Shown in pieces: positions 1 to 10,662 of a stretch of DNA of 64,000 nucleotides. The stretch comes from Nothophaeocryptopus gaeumannii (taxonomy: Eukaryota > Ascomycota > Dothideomycetes > Mycosphaerellales > Mycosphaerellaceae). Numbering within the stretch: position 1 is the first letter of the stretch; each line of letters begins with the position of its first letter. The position numbers and the translations under genes were made by a program. The stretch is from positions 2,480,001-2,544,000 of the forward strand of contig JASISA010000001.1 in NCBI GenBank assembly GCA_031771865.1, given 5' to 3'. The notes beneath the pieces were generated by a model. The model searched no databases and was not told the DNA's origin. It was given only the letters and a program-made list of their open reading frames with translations.

Positions 1-255
1 CAGAGACTGAAGGATACTCGGCGTGCTCTGGAGACTCAATTCCTGCGGATGCAGAGCGCGACCGAGGAGCAGACTCGAGAAGGCGGTCCTCATCTTCATG
101 AGCACGAAAACACCTTCGGCGAGAATGGGATTAGAGGAGATCAGCAGCAGACGGCGGAGGATTGGGAGGACACTGGGTGCGCATGCCCAGATGCCTGGGC
201 CCACATCCATAAGCCAGGTTGTCCGAAGGATCGGAACTCCATTCCGATCGAGTAG
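1..255 (+). CDS. 3' end of a possible gene (partial)
   Basis: Frame 1 is open from the first base to a TAG at 253-255, giving 84 residues. The composition is protein-like: a charged, helix-prone start (QRLKDTRRALETQF) followed by a Gln/Glu-rich stretch and a short tail with three Cys. I recognise no family. The 5' part lies outside the window. An overlapping frame is also open to 409 but has a poorer, Arg/Ser-rich composition. It could be a chance ORF in GC-rich DNA, so confidence is modest. Confidence 0.35.
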   Translation, partial: QRLKDTRRALETQFLRMQSATEEQTREGGPHLHEHENTFGENGIRGDQQQTAEDWEDTGCACPDAWAHIHKPGCPKDRNSIPIE

Positions 256-559
256 AGAGCAGAGGCGACCGAGGAGATCACACGGGAAGTGGCATGGAAA
301 AGCAGAAAATGACTCGACAAACATGACCAAGGAGGCCTATTGCGTCGAGTTGGGAGGTCCGAAGACTTCCCTTAATGATCGCGCTGGCCAAAGAAGATGG
401 CCTCGATAGAAAAACAATTTGAACCTTTCTGGCAGCGCTCGAGCTGCCGGACTTTCGATGTGCTTTTACCAGGTTTTCCTTTCTTCGAGTAAGAGACTTT
501 GTTCCATCTTAGTAGCGAGCGTCAAGTCGGGAGGAAAGCAGCCGCAAATGGCGGGAGAG

Positions 560-1530
560 TAGGATAGGCTACTCGATTCACTAGTGAAAGAGCAAGTTTG
601 CCAAGGAATTCCATCGTGACCTTGCTATCGCTCTCGATCGACATTGCTAGACTGAAGCGCGGGCGTCGCTTTCGTAGGCTCAGTAGCAAGCAGACTGGAT
701 GAGATACACCTGAGGGCTTGAAATTAGGTGCATGTCCTTGAACACCACGCTCTCCATGCATCTACTGTTTTGACTGGTGCTGTCAAATGAGCGATGCGCG
801 AGCGAGAGCTCAGGAATCACTTTCACAGGCTCAGTAGCTAGCAAAGTGGATGGGATGCACCTGAGGGCCTGAAAATAGGTGCATGTCCTTGAACACTATG
901 CTCTCCATGCAGCTAATGTTTCAATCGATACTGCCAAAAAGCAATACTCAAGTGAGAGCTCAAGAGATTCTCATCTTGCCGACGCTTCCGAGTGGAATGT
1001 TCAGACTGAGACTCTAGCGTCGAATTCGCCTGCATAGCAGCTGTCGAGAAGAATGAAATATCTTCCAAGGGAGTTCGAATGTTCCCTCTTTGCCCTTCAC
1101 AGTTCATGCAATTATGGTCTCGATCGATGCCAGCAAACCAGCATTCTTCAGGGTGAGAGCGCCGTGCGACGAAGCTGTTATGGTCGTAAGCATGACGAAC
1201 GCTGCCTCGGATTGCGCTCCACCGGATTGTGCCGAGATGAATACATTTTTATGAGACAAGGTCCCTCTGGCTGAGGAGTGTTGGAATACAGTACCTGCGC
1301 CAGTGCAAGAAGGAAAGCCCCACGTTCTGTGTCTCCATGTGCCCTTCGCCGTCCGCGCAGCTACCGTTCTGACAGATGTGCAAAGACAAGAAGCAATCGA
1401 AGAGAGTGGACTATGATGACGAAGACTCTCATATCTCCCGTCTCAAGATCGACTCAGCTGTCCATGCAGCTTCCGCTACAATCGATGCCAAAGAACGAGC
1501 AGCGATCAAGCGAGAGCTTTGTCGGAAGTA
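560..1530. repeat. degenerate noncoding repeat field, about 151-bp period
   Basis: Two clear copies share the block from AGGCTCAGTAGC (starting at 676 and 827, 151 bases apart) through GGTGCATGTCCTTGAACAC to CTCTCCATGCA. Weaker relatives of the block 'CCATGCAG...CAATCGAT...GAGAGC' recur near 1100-1165 and 1460-1525. No convincing coding frame crosses the region. It looks like an old, mutated tandem duplication. Confidence 0.6.
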
Positions 1531-2366
1531 CACCTCGAACTTGGCTGTAACAGTCGCCCATTCCCGCTGCGGTTGCACGTCTGACCCTACTCCTGTTTAG
1601 ACTCGGTCAATGCAACGAGCTCAGGATTGCCACCGTCCTGGCAAGGGCGGATGCATGAAGAGACCCAGGAGGATGTCGGTGCTCGAATCGCGCCATTGAT
1701 ACGAGCTGTTGAATGCATCTTGCTCGCCTCTCCGGGGTCGAGTTTGAGCTGCCAGCCCGCAAGGAGCCCAGTCTGCGTACAAAAATTAGAGCTCTTCATC
1801 GCATCCGGCTCAGTGCTTCTTTTCTAAAGATCGCATCGAAGCTCCAGGCTGGTGATCTCGAACCGGTCGTATCAGGCCTGCTGAGACATTCGTAGGTTCT
1901 CCACGACAGTCTGACCATCGCAGTCAATTGTTCGAGTCCATAGCTGGGAGAGGACAGGTCGGTAGCTGACTAGGAATGCTTGAAATTTGAGAGATGCAGG
2001 CGTATGAGAGATTGCGTTGACGCCAAATGCGCGTGAATTGATGTAGGAAGGACGTACAGTGATGTGAAAGTTGAACGCGGTCAAACCAATCTCGGCACTA
2101 GGTCCGCTCAACCCTCATTGGCTAAATCTTGCAGCGCGTCCTTTGTTGTGCCCAACTTTGATCCACGACGCGCTTTCTCACGACATCACATGTCCAGTTC
2201 CCTTCCCTCACTTCCCTTTCTCCCATCGCCACTTCCTATCATATGCTAACATTACAGCGGCCTGCGGCATTCTGATATGAGTCTCGCGTCGATCATGACC
2301 GCGACATCAGTCATACCGAACAACATCTATCCACGGAGCATTCTCCCCCGGACATCCATATGAGAT
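1531..2366. other. intergenic, no gene seen
   Basis: Only short, stop-interrupted frames are present. Bases 2190-2250 are pyrimidine-rich, as is common upstream of fungal start codons, and probably belong to the promoter or 5' UTR of the ligase gene. Confidence 0.5.
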
Positions 2367-5300
2367 ATGCCTTTACCATTCAAGGAAATATGTACATTAT
2401 TGGACCGTCTCGAGGACATCGAGACATGCGACCCTCCGCTCATGCCCAGCGCGAAGCCAGCGCGATACAAGGACACTATCCTGAGCTGGTTCAAATCTCA
2501 TGCCGGTCCTATCGGGGAATTGGACGTGGAACGGTCAACAGCCTTGCTCTCCACACTTCTTCCACAGTCGAGGACTGATCGAGTCTATGGTATACAGGCA
2601 GCAAGTCTGTGTCGTACGCTGGGTCGTGTGCTGGGGCTTAGGAACGATCGGGCAAGACAGCTTCAGAAGTACAGGGAGCCGAGAGGAGGAGATCTGGCGA
2701 CTTGTCTGGAGCAGGTGTTGAGGGACTCTGGAGGTCAAGCTATCCCAGCACTGCAATTGCAAGATGTCGATGACATGCTGCAGACCTTGGCAGGGCAATG
2801 CCGCTTTTCGGACCCGTCTGTACCAAGACTACCATCTGGCTCCTCCGAGATGAGAGACACGACGCTGGGGCGTGTGCTCTTTCGATGCAGCCCGCAAGAA
2901 GGCAAGTGGCTTGTCCGTCTCATTCTCAAAGATCTGCGTCCAGTCGATTTTAATGATGCGCTGGTCTTGAAGAGCTTCCACTTTCTGCTCCCAGATCTGC
3001 TGCGCTTTCAGAACGACTACAGCACCGCCATTACAATGCTGAAGGGCGAGCTGGACGAGTATCACGCTCGCCCGGACTGGAGATCTGAGCAGCTCTTTCG
3101 CAAACAAGCTGCGCCAAAATTACGCCCTGTCGTCGGGACCAAGATCAGTCGACCGAACTTCCACAAGGGATGGGGTATTGATCACTGCATGCAAATAGTG
3201 GGGTCAGAGCGTTGGGTCCTTGAGCGCAAGTATGATGGAGAGTACTGCGAGATACACATTGATCTGCGCAAGCACTCGGACGTCGACAAGTGCATCAAGA
3301 TCTTCTCCAAAAGCGGCAAAGACTCCACTCATGACCGGAAAGGCATCCACGAGACTCTTATTCAGGCTCTGCGTCTCGGCACACGGGACTGCAAGTTCAA
3401 GGAATGCGCCATCCTCCTCGGCGAGCTTGTTGTATACTCTGATGAGTTGAACGGCATCATGCCGTTTGAAGAGATCAGGAAGCATGTAACTAGGTCTGGA
3501 GTTTCAATTGGCACCGACGAAGACTCTCAGCCAAAGCCTCACGAGCATTTGGCAATAGTCTTTTTCGACTTGCTCCTCCTGGATGATGAGGTCGTGATGA
3601 ACAAGCCGGTCAACGAGCGCCGCACATGGCTCAGTGCGACATATAGGAAGATCCGCGGAAGATCAATTGGCGCCGAGTGGAAGACTGTCGACTTTCGCGA
3701 TCCTGGCGCTAAGCGTGCCCTCTCTCAACAATTCGCCATGGCTATTACAAAACGCTGTGAGGGCTTAATATTGAAGCCTTGCGGCGTACCGTGCTTCTCG
3801 TTAGATGCCGCACCGACGAGCTACCGGCACAGCTTCATCAAGCTCAAGAAAGACTACTGCGCTGGCTTGGGTGATGAAGAAGACTTTGCCGTGATAGGTG
3901 CCAGCTACGATGCTCAGTCAGCAACGACTGTCTCCATCAAGGCTGCGCTCAAGTACACCACATTCCACCTTGGATGTCTTTTGAACAGGGATGAAGTAAT
4001 CAGATCCAGCGCGAGACCCGTCTACAAGCATGTTGGCTCAATTGACCAAGAGAACTGTATCCCGAAAGCGATCCTCGAGAGAGCGAACATGCTGGGCAAT
4101 CTGCAGGCGCAGCCTTACAGTCTAGACACACCGCCTCGAAACTTCGACATAGAGCGGTCCGGCCTGCCCAAGCCGTCCGCTGTTTTCGATCAACCTCTGG
4201 TGTTCGAGGTTCTTGGATCTGGCTTTGAGAAGCCTTCGAACTGCAGCTTCCTCATGCTCCGGCATCCACGAGTCAAGAAGTTGCATGAAGATCGGTCTTG
4301 GGTAGACTGCGTCACGTTTCAGGATCTTCAGAAGAACGGCAAAACTGCGCGTGAAGCGCCCCGGGAGTCAGAGTCTCAAGAGACTCGCGAATGGCTCGCA
4401 AAGCTAGAGAGCAAGTGCAAGAAGAAGGTCGAGATGGAAAGACTGAAGTCTTCAAGATCAGTTACCTCTGCCACTCCTGACCGCTCCATCCTGGACTCTT
4501 TTCCGATCGACGTTGTATCTTCGAGGAGATCCATTCTGCGCGCCTCGACAACGACGCCGTCTCCCTCGGTCGTCGCTAAGACGCCTCAACCTCCTCGGTC
4601 GGGCATAATACCACCAAGTCGCAAAGCACCAGTCAAGAGACATCACGGTAATCGCGATGTTGCCACTGACGAGTCAAGCGCAGCGAAGCGTCAATGTCTG
4701 GATGACCGAAACCTGCGCACGCCTAAGTCAGCATCAAGCGCTTCGTCTTCACCGCTAGCAGAGATCACAAATGTGGCTAACAGCGGAACGGCTTCAACGA
4801 CTGCCAGAACGAACCGCCGCTCTAGGGCGTTGTCGGACATCACCATCAAGCTCACCACTCTTATTTGCCCCACAGCCCGTACGCATCCGCAAGAACAGTC
4901 TCAAGAAGGGCGGGAGACATCCAAAACGAAATGCGTACGCAGCACAAAATGCCCATTTGCAAACGCCGCCATCTTTGTTGCACCGTGCATAGCGCAGACG
5001 CCATACATCACAGACAATCTGCTTGCCTGCCACGACATGACCATCACTGATGAGCTTGTGCATTGGAACCGTGACTCATTCGCTTATGAAGCCTTGACAG
5101 AAACGGTCTCAGAAAGCCAGTCAAATGAAGGCATGAGAAAGATCGTTCTGGTTGAGAGTAAGCGTCGCCGGCCTCTGCGAGAGTTGGTTCAGCGGATACT
5201 GGCCCTGAATGGTGGCCAATTTAGGGAGAGGATACAGATATACGATTGGAGGGTCTTGGAGGAGTGTCAGGAGCATGATAAGAGGCCGGATGAGTTGAAG

Positions 5301-5384
5301 AAGTATTTCATTGGAGCGACTCTGTTTGATGATACCCAGAAGCGTGCATTGTTTGTTTCAGAGAGGGAGTGGTTGAGCGTTTGA
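2367..5384 (+). CDS. ATP-dependent DNA ligase with C-terminal BRCT-like region
   Basis: This 1005-residue intronless frame starts at ATG 2367. It should seal nicks in duplex DNA through a lysyl-AMP intermediate, in the nucleus. Residues 1-240 resemble the helical N-terminal domain of eukaryotic ligases. Motif I, with the adenylated lysine, is KYDGE at about residue 288. Motif III is seen as FFDLLLLDD (about 398), motif IV as CEGLILKP (about 465) and motif V as SFIKLKKDY (about 488). An OB-fold-like stretch follows, then a Ser/Pro/Lys-rich linker (about 655-870). A BRCT-like end from about 880 contains the expected Trp (IYDWRVLEEC). Family knowledge: filamentous ascomycetes carry LIG4-type ligases and additional LIG4-like paralogs. 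The single rather than double BRCT and the long linker make a paralog more likely than canonical LIG4, which is inference. Confidence 0.88.
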   Translation: MPLPFKEICTLLDRLEDIETCDPPLMPSAKPARYKDTILSWFKSHAGPIGELDVERSTALLSTLLPQSRTDRVYGIQAASLCRTLGRVLGLRNDRARQLQKYREPRGGDLATCLEQVLRDSGGQAIPALQLQDVDDMLQTLAGQCRFSDPSVPRLPSGSSEMRDTTLGRVLFRCSPQEGKWLVRLILKDLRPVDFNDALVLKSFHFLLPDLLRFQNDYSTAITMLKGELDEYHARPDWRSEQLFRKQAAPKLRPVVGTKISRPNFHKGWGIDHCMQIVGSERWVLERKYDGEYCEIHIDLRKHSDVDKCIKIFSKSGKDSTHDRKGIHETLIQALRLGTRDCKFKECAILLGELVVYSDELNGIMPFEEIRKHVTRSGVSIGTDEDSQPKPHEHLAIVFFDLLLLDDEVVMNKPVNERRTWLSATYRKIRGRSIGAEWKTVDFRDPGAKRALSQQFAMAITKRCEGLILKPCGVPCFSLDAAPTSYRHSFIKLKKDYCAGLGDEEDFAVIGASYDAQSATTVSIKAALKYTTFHLGCLLNRDEVIRSSARPVYKHVGSIDQENCIPKAILERANMLGNLQAQPYSLDTPPRNFDIERSGLPKPSAVFDQPLVFEVLGSGFEKPSNCSFLMLRHPRVKKLHEDRSWVDCVTFQDLQKNGKTAREAPRESESQETREWLAKLESKCKKKVEMERLKSSRSVTSATPDRSILDSFPIDVVSSRRSILRASTTTPSPSVVAKTPQPPRSGIIPPSRKAPVKRHHGNRDVATDESSAAKRQCLDDRNLRTPKSASSASSSPLAEITNVANSGTASTTARTNRRSRALSDITIKLTTLICPTARTHPQEQSQEGRETSKTKCVRSTKCPFANAAIFVAPCIAQTPYITDNLLACHDMTITDELVHWNRDSFAYEALTETVSESQSNEGMRKIVLVESKRRRPLRELVQRILALNGGQFRERIQIYDWRVLEECQEHDKRPDELKKYFIGATLFDDTQKRALFVSEREWLSV

Positions 5385-5938
5385 GCATTGCGTAATGGAA
5401 CTTGAATATGATGACTCTTTTTAGGACCATGCGCTGCCTAAGAGCTGACTATGGTACTGATCTGGTAGCAGGATCACTGCGTTACAGGCCAGTCGCTTCG
5501 CTCATACTGAATTTCCAGCCCTGGCAACGTACGCAGCGTGTTACGCATCAGCGCTGATGGCCTCATGACTCTCGCGCAAGATGGCTAGTGGTCTCAACTG
5601 TGTCATATAGCGGAAATGAAGCCATGGAAGTAGCGAAGCAAGCATTACTTCTTACTTTACTCCCTGCGTTTGTTCCCATCTACGTCCCACATCTCCTCTT
5701 CAACGGCTTCTCAAAGTTTACGGTTGATTAAAGCACGACCTGGTATTACAATCGAATTGAGACGATACGACATCATACGTGAGTACGATGCGCCGGCTCT
5801 GCGGCTTTTCATTCACAGGCAAAGCTTGGCACTGCACGGACCATGGCTCGCAGGAGCACATCTCGCCGCTTCTATAAATCGTCAATGAGACTTCAATTGA
5901 CTGAACATTCTCCGATCACTTGGAGGCCATACACAACA
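5385..5938. other. intergenic, no gene seen
   Basis: This stretch lies between the ligase stop and the first F-box-like copy. The frame of the next gene is open back to ATG 5843, but the likelier start is ATG 5939, because the paralogs begin shortly before the PELLE motif. Confidence 0.5.
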
Positions 5939-6712
5939 ATGAGTGCAACGACATCGGCTGCGCCTGCCGCAGCGACACCTGCCATGTCAAGCAACGCCGC
6001 TTCCAGAGTGTTCGCGATCCCCGAGCTACTCGAGAAGATACTTCTGGAGGTCGCCGGAGAGCCCAAGCGCTTCTTCGCGGATGATGGCTCTGAAATCAGT
6101 CTACCAACGAGCCGCTTGACCGCTGTTGAGCGCGTCAGTCTCACCTTTCGGGACACCATTGCCCACTCGAAGCGTCTCCAACAGGCCGTACTACGTCTTC
6201 CACCTCAAGCTACCGATTTCACCAACAGCAGTCTTTCCGAATACATTGCTCTCCTCTGGCTCCTCCAGTTCATGAGTCTCAGCAAAGCCGAATCGCCGAT
6301 TGAGATCAAGGAGAACTGCCCGGTTCGTGGGCGCCGCACCATTACATTTGAGCTGCGCACCTACTGGCTTTACAACGAGCGATACTACTATCCCAGCTTC
6401 TAGAACGACTTCCTCCAGAGACAGGCGCACAAGGACGTTGCGTGGCGGCGACTGCCCATCTCCACATCGGCCACGAACACGCGATTTGTGTTGCGATACC
6501 AAGTGCGCTTTATGAACGAGGTCCAACGCGAGTTCTATCTGCCTAAGAGACGATATCCTTACTCCTACAGGGGTGCTGTGGAGTTTGGCAGTAAGGACGG
6601 GGTCACTTTAGGCGATGTCTTCAACGGGCTGGTGGCTATTACGAAGAGGAGTCAAGGAGAGCACTCGCAAGCAAGCGAGGAGTACTGGGGATCTTACGGG
6701 CGTGATCATTGA
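5939..6712 (+). pseudogene. F-box-like 'PELLE' family copy 1, interrupted by TAG
   Basis: The N-terminus has the family hallmark FAIPELLEKILLEVAG, an F-box-like helix, followed by AVERVSLTFRD. The family is unnamed here; F-box proteins usually bring substrates to SCF ubiquitin ligases, and that role is inference. The frame stops at TAG 6401-6403 but continues in the same frame to TGA 6710-6712. The downstream part is homologous to the intact copy at 7108: WRRLPIS matches WRHFPVA, and GVTLGDVFNGLVAITKRS matches EVTLGMVYDQLIAVVTM. The stop therefore interrupts one ancestral gene of about 257 codons. ATG 5939 is preferred over ATG 5843. A first-base C-to-T change from CAG would explain the stop, but so would other changes. 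Confidence 0.7.
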
Positions 6713-7107
6713 GTTGTCGAATAAAAGATTAGATTGGGTTAAGGATGGGAAGGTCAAAGGGGGCCCGAGTGATGGAGCAAATCCCTCGAGCTTGCACATT
6801 GCATGGGCCTAAGTGCGTTCGAGATAGCCCCTGAAAGCTTCAAGGAACAGAGAGAGGGCGCGCGTTGGTGCTACTAAATGCACGCGGATCAAGATACTGG
6901 TCTCAATCTGCGTTCAAAGAGGCCGTGATGACTCCAAGCTGAAGTTCAAGTTGTCCTCAAGGAATTACAAAAGCTGTTCGAGGTATCTCACGTTCTCCGT
7001 ATGTCTTCATCATAGCTACATTTGTCCTCACTGAGTACCGCACATATAGAATCCGAGTCTCCAGCTTTCCTCAAATCCATTCTCACCGTTAGTTGCCACT
7101 GCATATC
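6713..7107. other. intergenic, no gene seen
   Basis: Spacer between copies 1 and 2 of the F-box-like family. Nothing beyond short frames is seen. Confidence 0.5.
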
Positions 7108-7923
7108 ATGGGAAATCGCCAAACCACTCTCAAGATGTCCACCACCAACAATCCTCTACCCTCCGCTGCCACCAAAGTCTTCACCCCCGCCGAGCTCGTC
7201 GATCATATCCTCTTCGACCTTCTCGACATCCCCAACCCGCCCAAAGAACATCCAAAAGGCGGTTTGATCCCAACGAGAGTAGTCGATATCATCGATTTCA
7301 AGGGCATCAACAGGCTTTGTTACAAGACCAGACAATTATATCATGAGAAGCTTTGGAAAGCTACCTTCTCCCTCCCTTCGGAGATGGTGGGAGCAGATCA
7401 CGGTCCGTTGCTTTGGTTTCTGGATTTCATTGGCATGTACGATGGACCCATCTCTGAACCGCACGAGAATGGACGCCTGGTGATCAACATCCGAAACTTG
7501 TACCTATACCAAGGCCACTCCGATCGCCTCCTCCCTGCTGGCCTACGAGACTCCTTTCGAGAGAAGAAAGCAGGCCCATCAGCATCCTGGCGTCACTTCC
7601 CAGTCGCGCTCCACCCACACGCCGAGACAATCAAGATGCAGTTCACTGTCATGGTGAACGGTAGTGTCCGTAGGTATGTGGAGCGTTGGAATATTGGGCC
7701 CGAGGTGACGCTTGGGATGGTGTATGATCAGTTGATAGCGGTGGTGACGATGACGCCGAAGGAACATGCGATGAGGTTGAAGAGGGAGAGTAAAAGAGTA
7801 ATTGGGAAGAGTGGAGAGTATGAGGACGATGTCGATGACTATGACGACCGAGCGGGTAGAAGAGGGTCGGTCAGAGGATTTGGAGGATTTCACTCGTTCC
7901 TGAAAGGTGCCAGAGGAAGATGA
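7108..7923 (+). CDS. F-box-like 'PELLE' family copy 2 (intact)
   Basis: The frame starts at ATG 7108 (MGNRQTT) or at ATG 7135 (MSTTNN), giving 271 or 262 residues without introns. The F-box-like segment reads FTPAELVDHILFDLL, and a second family block follows the helix at INRLCYKTRQLY. The central GRLVINIRNLYLY and the C-terminal VTLGMVYDQLIAV align with the other copies. The tail is charged, with an Asp-rich patch (YEDDVDDYDD) and a Gly/Arg-rich end. It is the only copy in the cluster that is uninterrupted and unspliced. A substrate-adaptor role is inferred from the F-box-like N-terminus only, and I recognise no substrate-binding repeat. Confidence 0.7.
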   Translation: MGNRQTTLKMSTTNNPLPSAATKVFTPAELVDHILFDLLDIPNPPKEHPKGGLIPTRVVDIIDFKGINRLCYKTRQLYHEKLWKATFSLPSEMVGADHGPLLWFLDFIGMYDGPISEPHENGRLVINIRNLYLYQGHSDRLLPAGLRDSFREKKAGPSASWRHFPVALHPHAETIKMQFTVMVNGSVRRYVERWNIGPEVTLGMVYDQLIAVVTMTPKEHAMRLKRESKRVIGKSGEYEDDVDDYDDRAGRRGSVRGFGGFHSFLKGARGR

Positions 7924-8215
7924 GGCGAAATAAATTGCGGTGTCAGTGCTTTGATAAACTGGAAATGCCTCGTGTGTGCAGCAGTGGACGCTGCAAGCTT
8001 TATGTCGAAGTAGTAGGGACATGAAGATCCCAGGAAATTGCTCTGTGCTGGCTATTTTGTCGGATAAATCCAAAAATGCAGGTGCTTTCCCGGCCGCAGT
8101 CATCCACCACGAAGCTCAGTGTATAGCACATCCGCAAGAGACATGATATCAGTTGTTCTCTAGCCGTGAAAGACCTTTGCTTCTGTTCTCGATATCCCAC
8201 CAGCTAGACCACCAG

Positions 8216-8967
8216 CTAGGCTCTTTCGATCCTGGCTTTACGCTCTTCCCTCCACCTGTCAAGGTCCAGGCGACGTTGCTCATCGATCTCGTACTCCTCT
8301 CGCATCTTAGCGTACTCTCGATTAAGTGCGCAGAAGCGGTCGAAGAACTCGCTTAGAGTCGCGTTGGCAGAGAAGTTCCATTTGGGATTATGCTTTTTAC
8401 GGTATCCTTTCACGCCAAGTTGACCGTGATAGGTCATTGGTCTGATGGCTTGGAAATGGAAGGGCTCAGCATCGACGGCGGTGCAGATTCTGATGCTTCG
8501 CCACGAGGCCTCCGGAAACTTTGCCATCTGTTTGCGAGATCGCGCGAGTCTCTGGTCGTTGCAGCCCATGGTATCATATCTGCTTGGGCTATTGTTGCCT
8601 TGCTTCGGCTTCAAGCCATTCGCTCCTCGTTCCGATCGCAAGCGGGGCGGATAGAGTTCCAGGCAATACGTCAGCCATATGAGCGGACCATAGCTCGGCA
8701 GATGCGTGGACATCGAGATTTGAGTCGGGAAATCGGCTGGACGAAGGCACATGCGCTGTTGTAGACGGATGGACCCACGGATAGTGGCGTGGAATGCCTT
8801 GTTGACTCGCTGCAGGGCGGATAGCTGGAAGTAGTGGTAGATGTCCGCAGTATCGGTGTTCGTGTTCCTGTTTACTGGATGCTGTGGCATTGAGGTGTTA
8901 CCTCCAGCAATATCGCTTCGAGAAGCTCCGGCACCGCGAGGGTCCGCTGAGCAGCGCTCAGCGCCAT
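8216..8967 (-). CDS. F-box-like 'PELLE' family copy 3, two exons
   Basis: The proposed model is complement(8216..8824, 8902..8967), 224 residues. Exon 1 encodes the hallmark TLAVPELLEAILLE from ATG 8967. A 77-base intron (donor GTAACA at 8901, acceptor TTCCAG at 8825) joins it in frame to LSALQRVNKAF, which matches the block following the helix in the other copies. Without this intron the long frame (up to 9166) would lack the PELLE helix, so the spliced model is preferred. Later blocks are WRSIRICTAVDAEPFHFQA and ATLSEFFDRFCAL, and the C-terminus is highly charged. It is transcribed divergently from copy 4, with about 350 bases between their starts. Function unknown; F-box-like adaptor is inference. 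Confidence 0.65.
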
Positions 8968-9317
8968 CTTGAGTCGGTTCTCGGTCGGTCGATGGTGGGG
9001 TTGATGTCGCTGTTTGTGACTGGATGGCGGAGTCTGGCTTGATGCTGCTCAGATAGATGTTCTGTCGATGGTGTTGTTTGAAAATTTCTTGAGAGGTGAC
9101 GTTGGCAGATGTGAAGTTCACAGCTTTGGAATGCACAGACCCAGGCGCTAATGCAGGGTCCCGCATATGACAACCGCCTCCAATGAGGAAGGCGCAGCTG
9201 CTTGTCTTGCTAGATCAGCTTCCGACTTCACTTCATCAATGCTCTCAAAACCCAAAGTCGCAAGCCATCTCCTCTGGTAACGCAATCTTCTTCACTCTCG
9301 AGCACACTCTCCCAACG

Positions 9318-10120
9318 ATGTCTCAGCCGAGCGCATCAACCCGCGTCTATGCGATACCAGAACTCCTCGAAAACAACCTCATTCAACTCGCCCGCTCACG
9401 CCCACGCTACGCGACCCTCAGCGGCCGTAAGCTCCACGTCCTCAAAGCGTACCTCATGGTCCCGCAACTCTTTCCCCTCCAACGAGTCAACAGAACCTTC
9501 TGCTCATTCATCACCTCCTCAAAAGACCTCCGCCAATGAATTCTCATCGACTACAACTCAAAGAAGCTCGTCCAAGCCGGCCACGGTCTCATCTACAACC
9601 CAATGTATTGGCTGATGCGATACATGGACATTGACTTTTCTTACGCGACATACGCCCTACGCGAGGAAAAGTAGAAACCTCAAATCTCACCCCAGGCTTC
9701 CGAAACCAACAGTTATACAACTCTTCCCAGACTCTACTGGTGCTCCGAAGAAGAATACGACGAAACATACACACCAACCTTCCTCAAAAGAATCCTTCAT
9801 CCGTGCAGAAGCCTCCTGGTGCAGGACCAAAATCCTCCCCCAACTCTCAAAGCCCAACCTTCTGCAACACTCGTAATCATTCATCTCGAATTCTACGTCG
9901 CCAGATTTAGGAAGCAAAAAGTGAGCAATGAGCGCTACGGAGTTAATGGACTTTCAACTCTACGACTCCCCAGGACCAGGCGACGACACTCGGGGATGTG
10001 GTGGATGCGATTCGAGGCATCATGGATCGAAGTGAGGATGAGCATGAAGCTGCGTGGGAGGAGCGGTATCGTGAAGCGGAGGAGATGTTTCTGAAGCGGC
10101 GCGGGAAGCTGATCGGCTGA
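9318..10120 (+). pseudogene. F-box-like 'PELLE' family copy 4, heavily disrupted
   Basis: The frame from ATG 9318 starts well (RVYAIPELLENNLIQL, then PLQRVNRTF) but meets TGA 9537-9539. The same frame continues as a protein-like stretch (LVQAGHGLIYNPMYWLMRYM) to TAG 9672-9674. Beyond that, family blocks appear in changing frames: LYWCSEEEYDETYTPTFLKR, then EASWCRTKILPQ, and finally TTLGDVVDAIRGIMDRSEDE, which runs to TGA 10118-10120. At least two in-frame stops and two frameshifts are needed to trace the ancestral gene, so it is a clear pseudogene. Confidence 0.75.
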
Positions 10121-10662
10121 TGCGAAAGACGTCCGTATGGGGGAAATTGCTCAACTTGCTTCGGACACCACACAGAGAAGTTCGAGCGTTGGACGATGGA
10201 CGTGTGCGGTCTGCGGAGAGGTGGCATCCTTGGATGCATGAGTATCCAGATGCATCTTGGAAAGGATGTGACATTCCGGTGGCTGGAGGTCCGAAGACCA
10301 ATGGCTGCTGAAGAAGCCGGCAGGAGAAGCCCTTTCCGTGGGAGAGGGCTAAGGAGAGAACAATGTACAGCCGTTTTAATCTATAAACAAAACAATAAGA
10401 ACACAAGAGTAGGAGTTCATGCATCGCAATATCCAGAGCGTTGCAGCATCCAAAAAGCATCGCTAAAGGGTATTCGCTTCATGGCGCAGTATCCAGAATC
10501 AAGATGTCCAGAGGCGTCATATCCAAGGTCATCGACTACATCCTCCGCGTGTATCCCAACTCTTACCTCAACCCTTCCTTTCTCCATTCCCGGCCTCTAC
10601 TTCTCCCAAACCGGCTTAAACGGCTTCTCGACCTTCTGCTTATCCTTCAAATGCAACGGATC
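10121..10662. other. intergenic between converging genes, no gene seen
   Basis: The 3' flanks of copy 4 (plus strand) and of the coiled-coil gene (minus strand) meet here. No frame with protein-like composition is present. Confidence 0.5.

Noticed and set aside
7579..8103. 174-codon minus-strand ORF opposite F-box-like copy 2
   Set aside because: It overlaps the better-supported plus-strand gene, has no family similarity, and its codons look like an antisense shadow.
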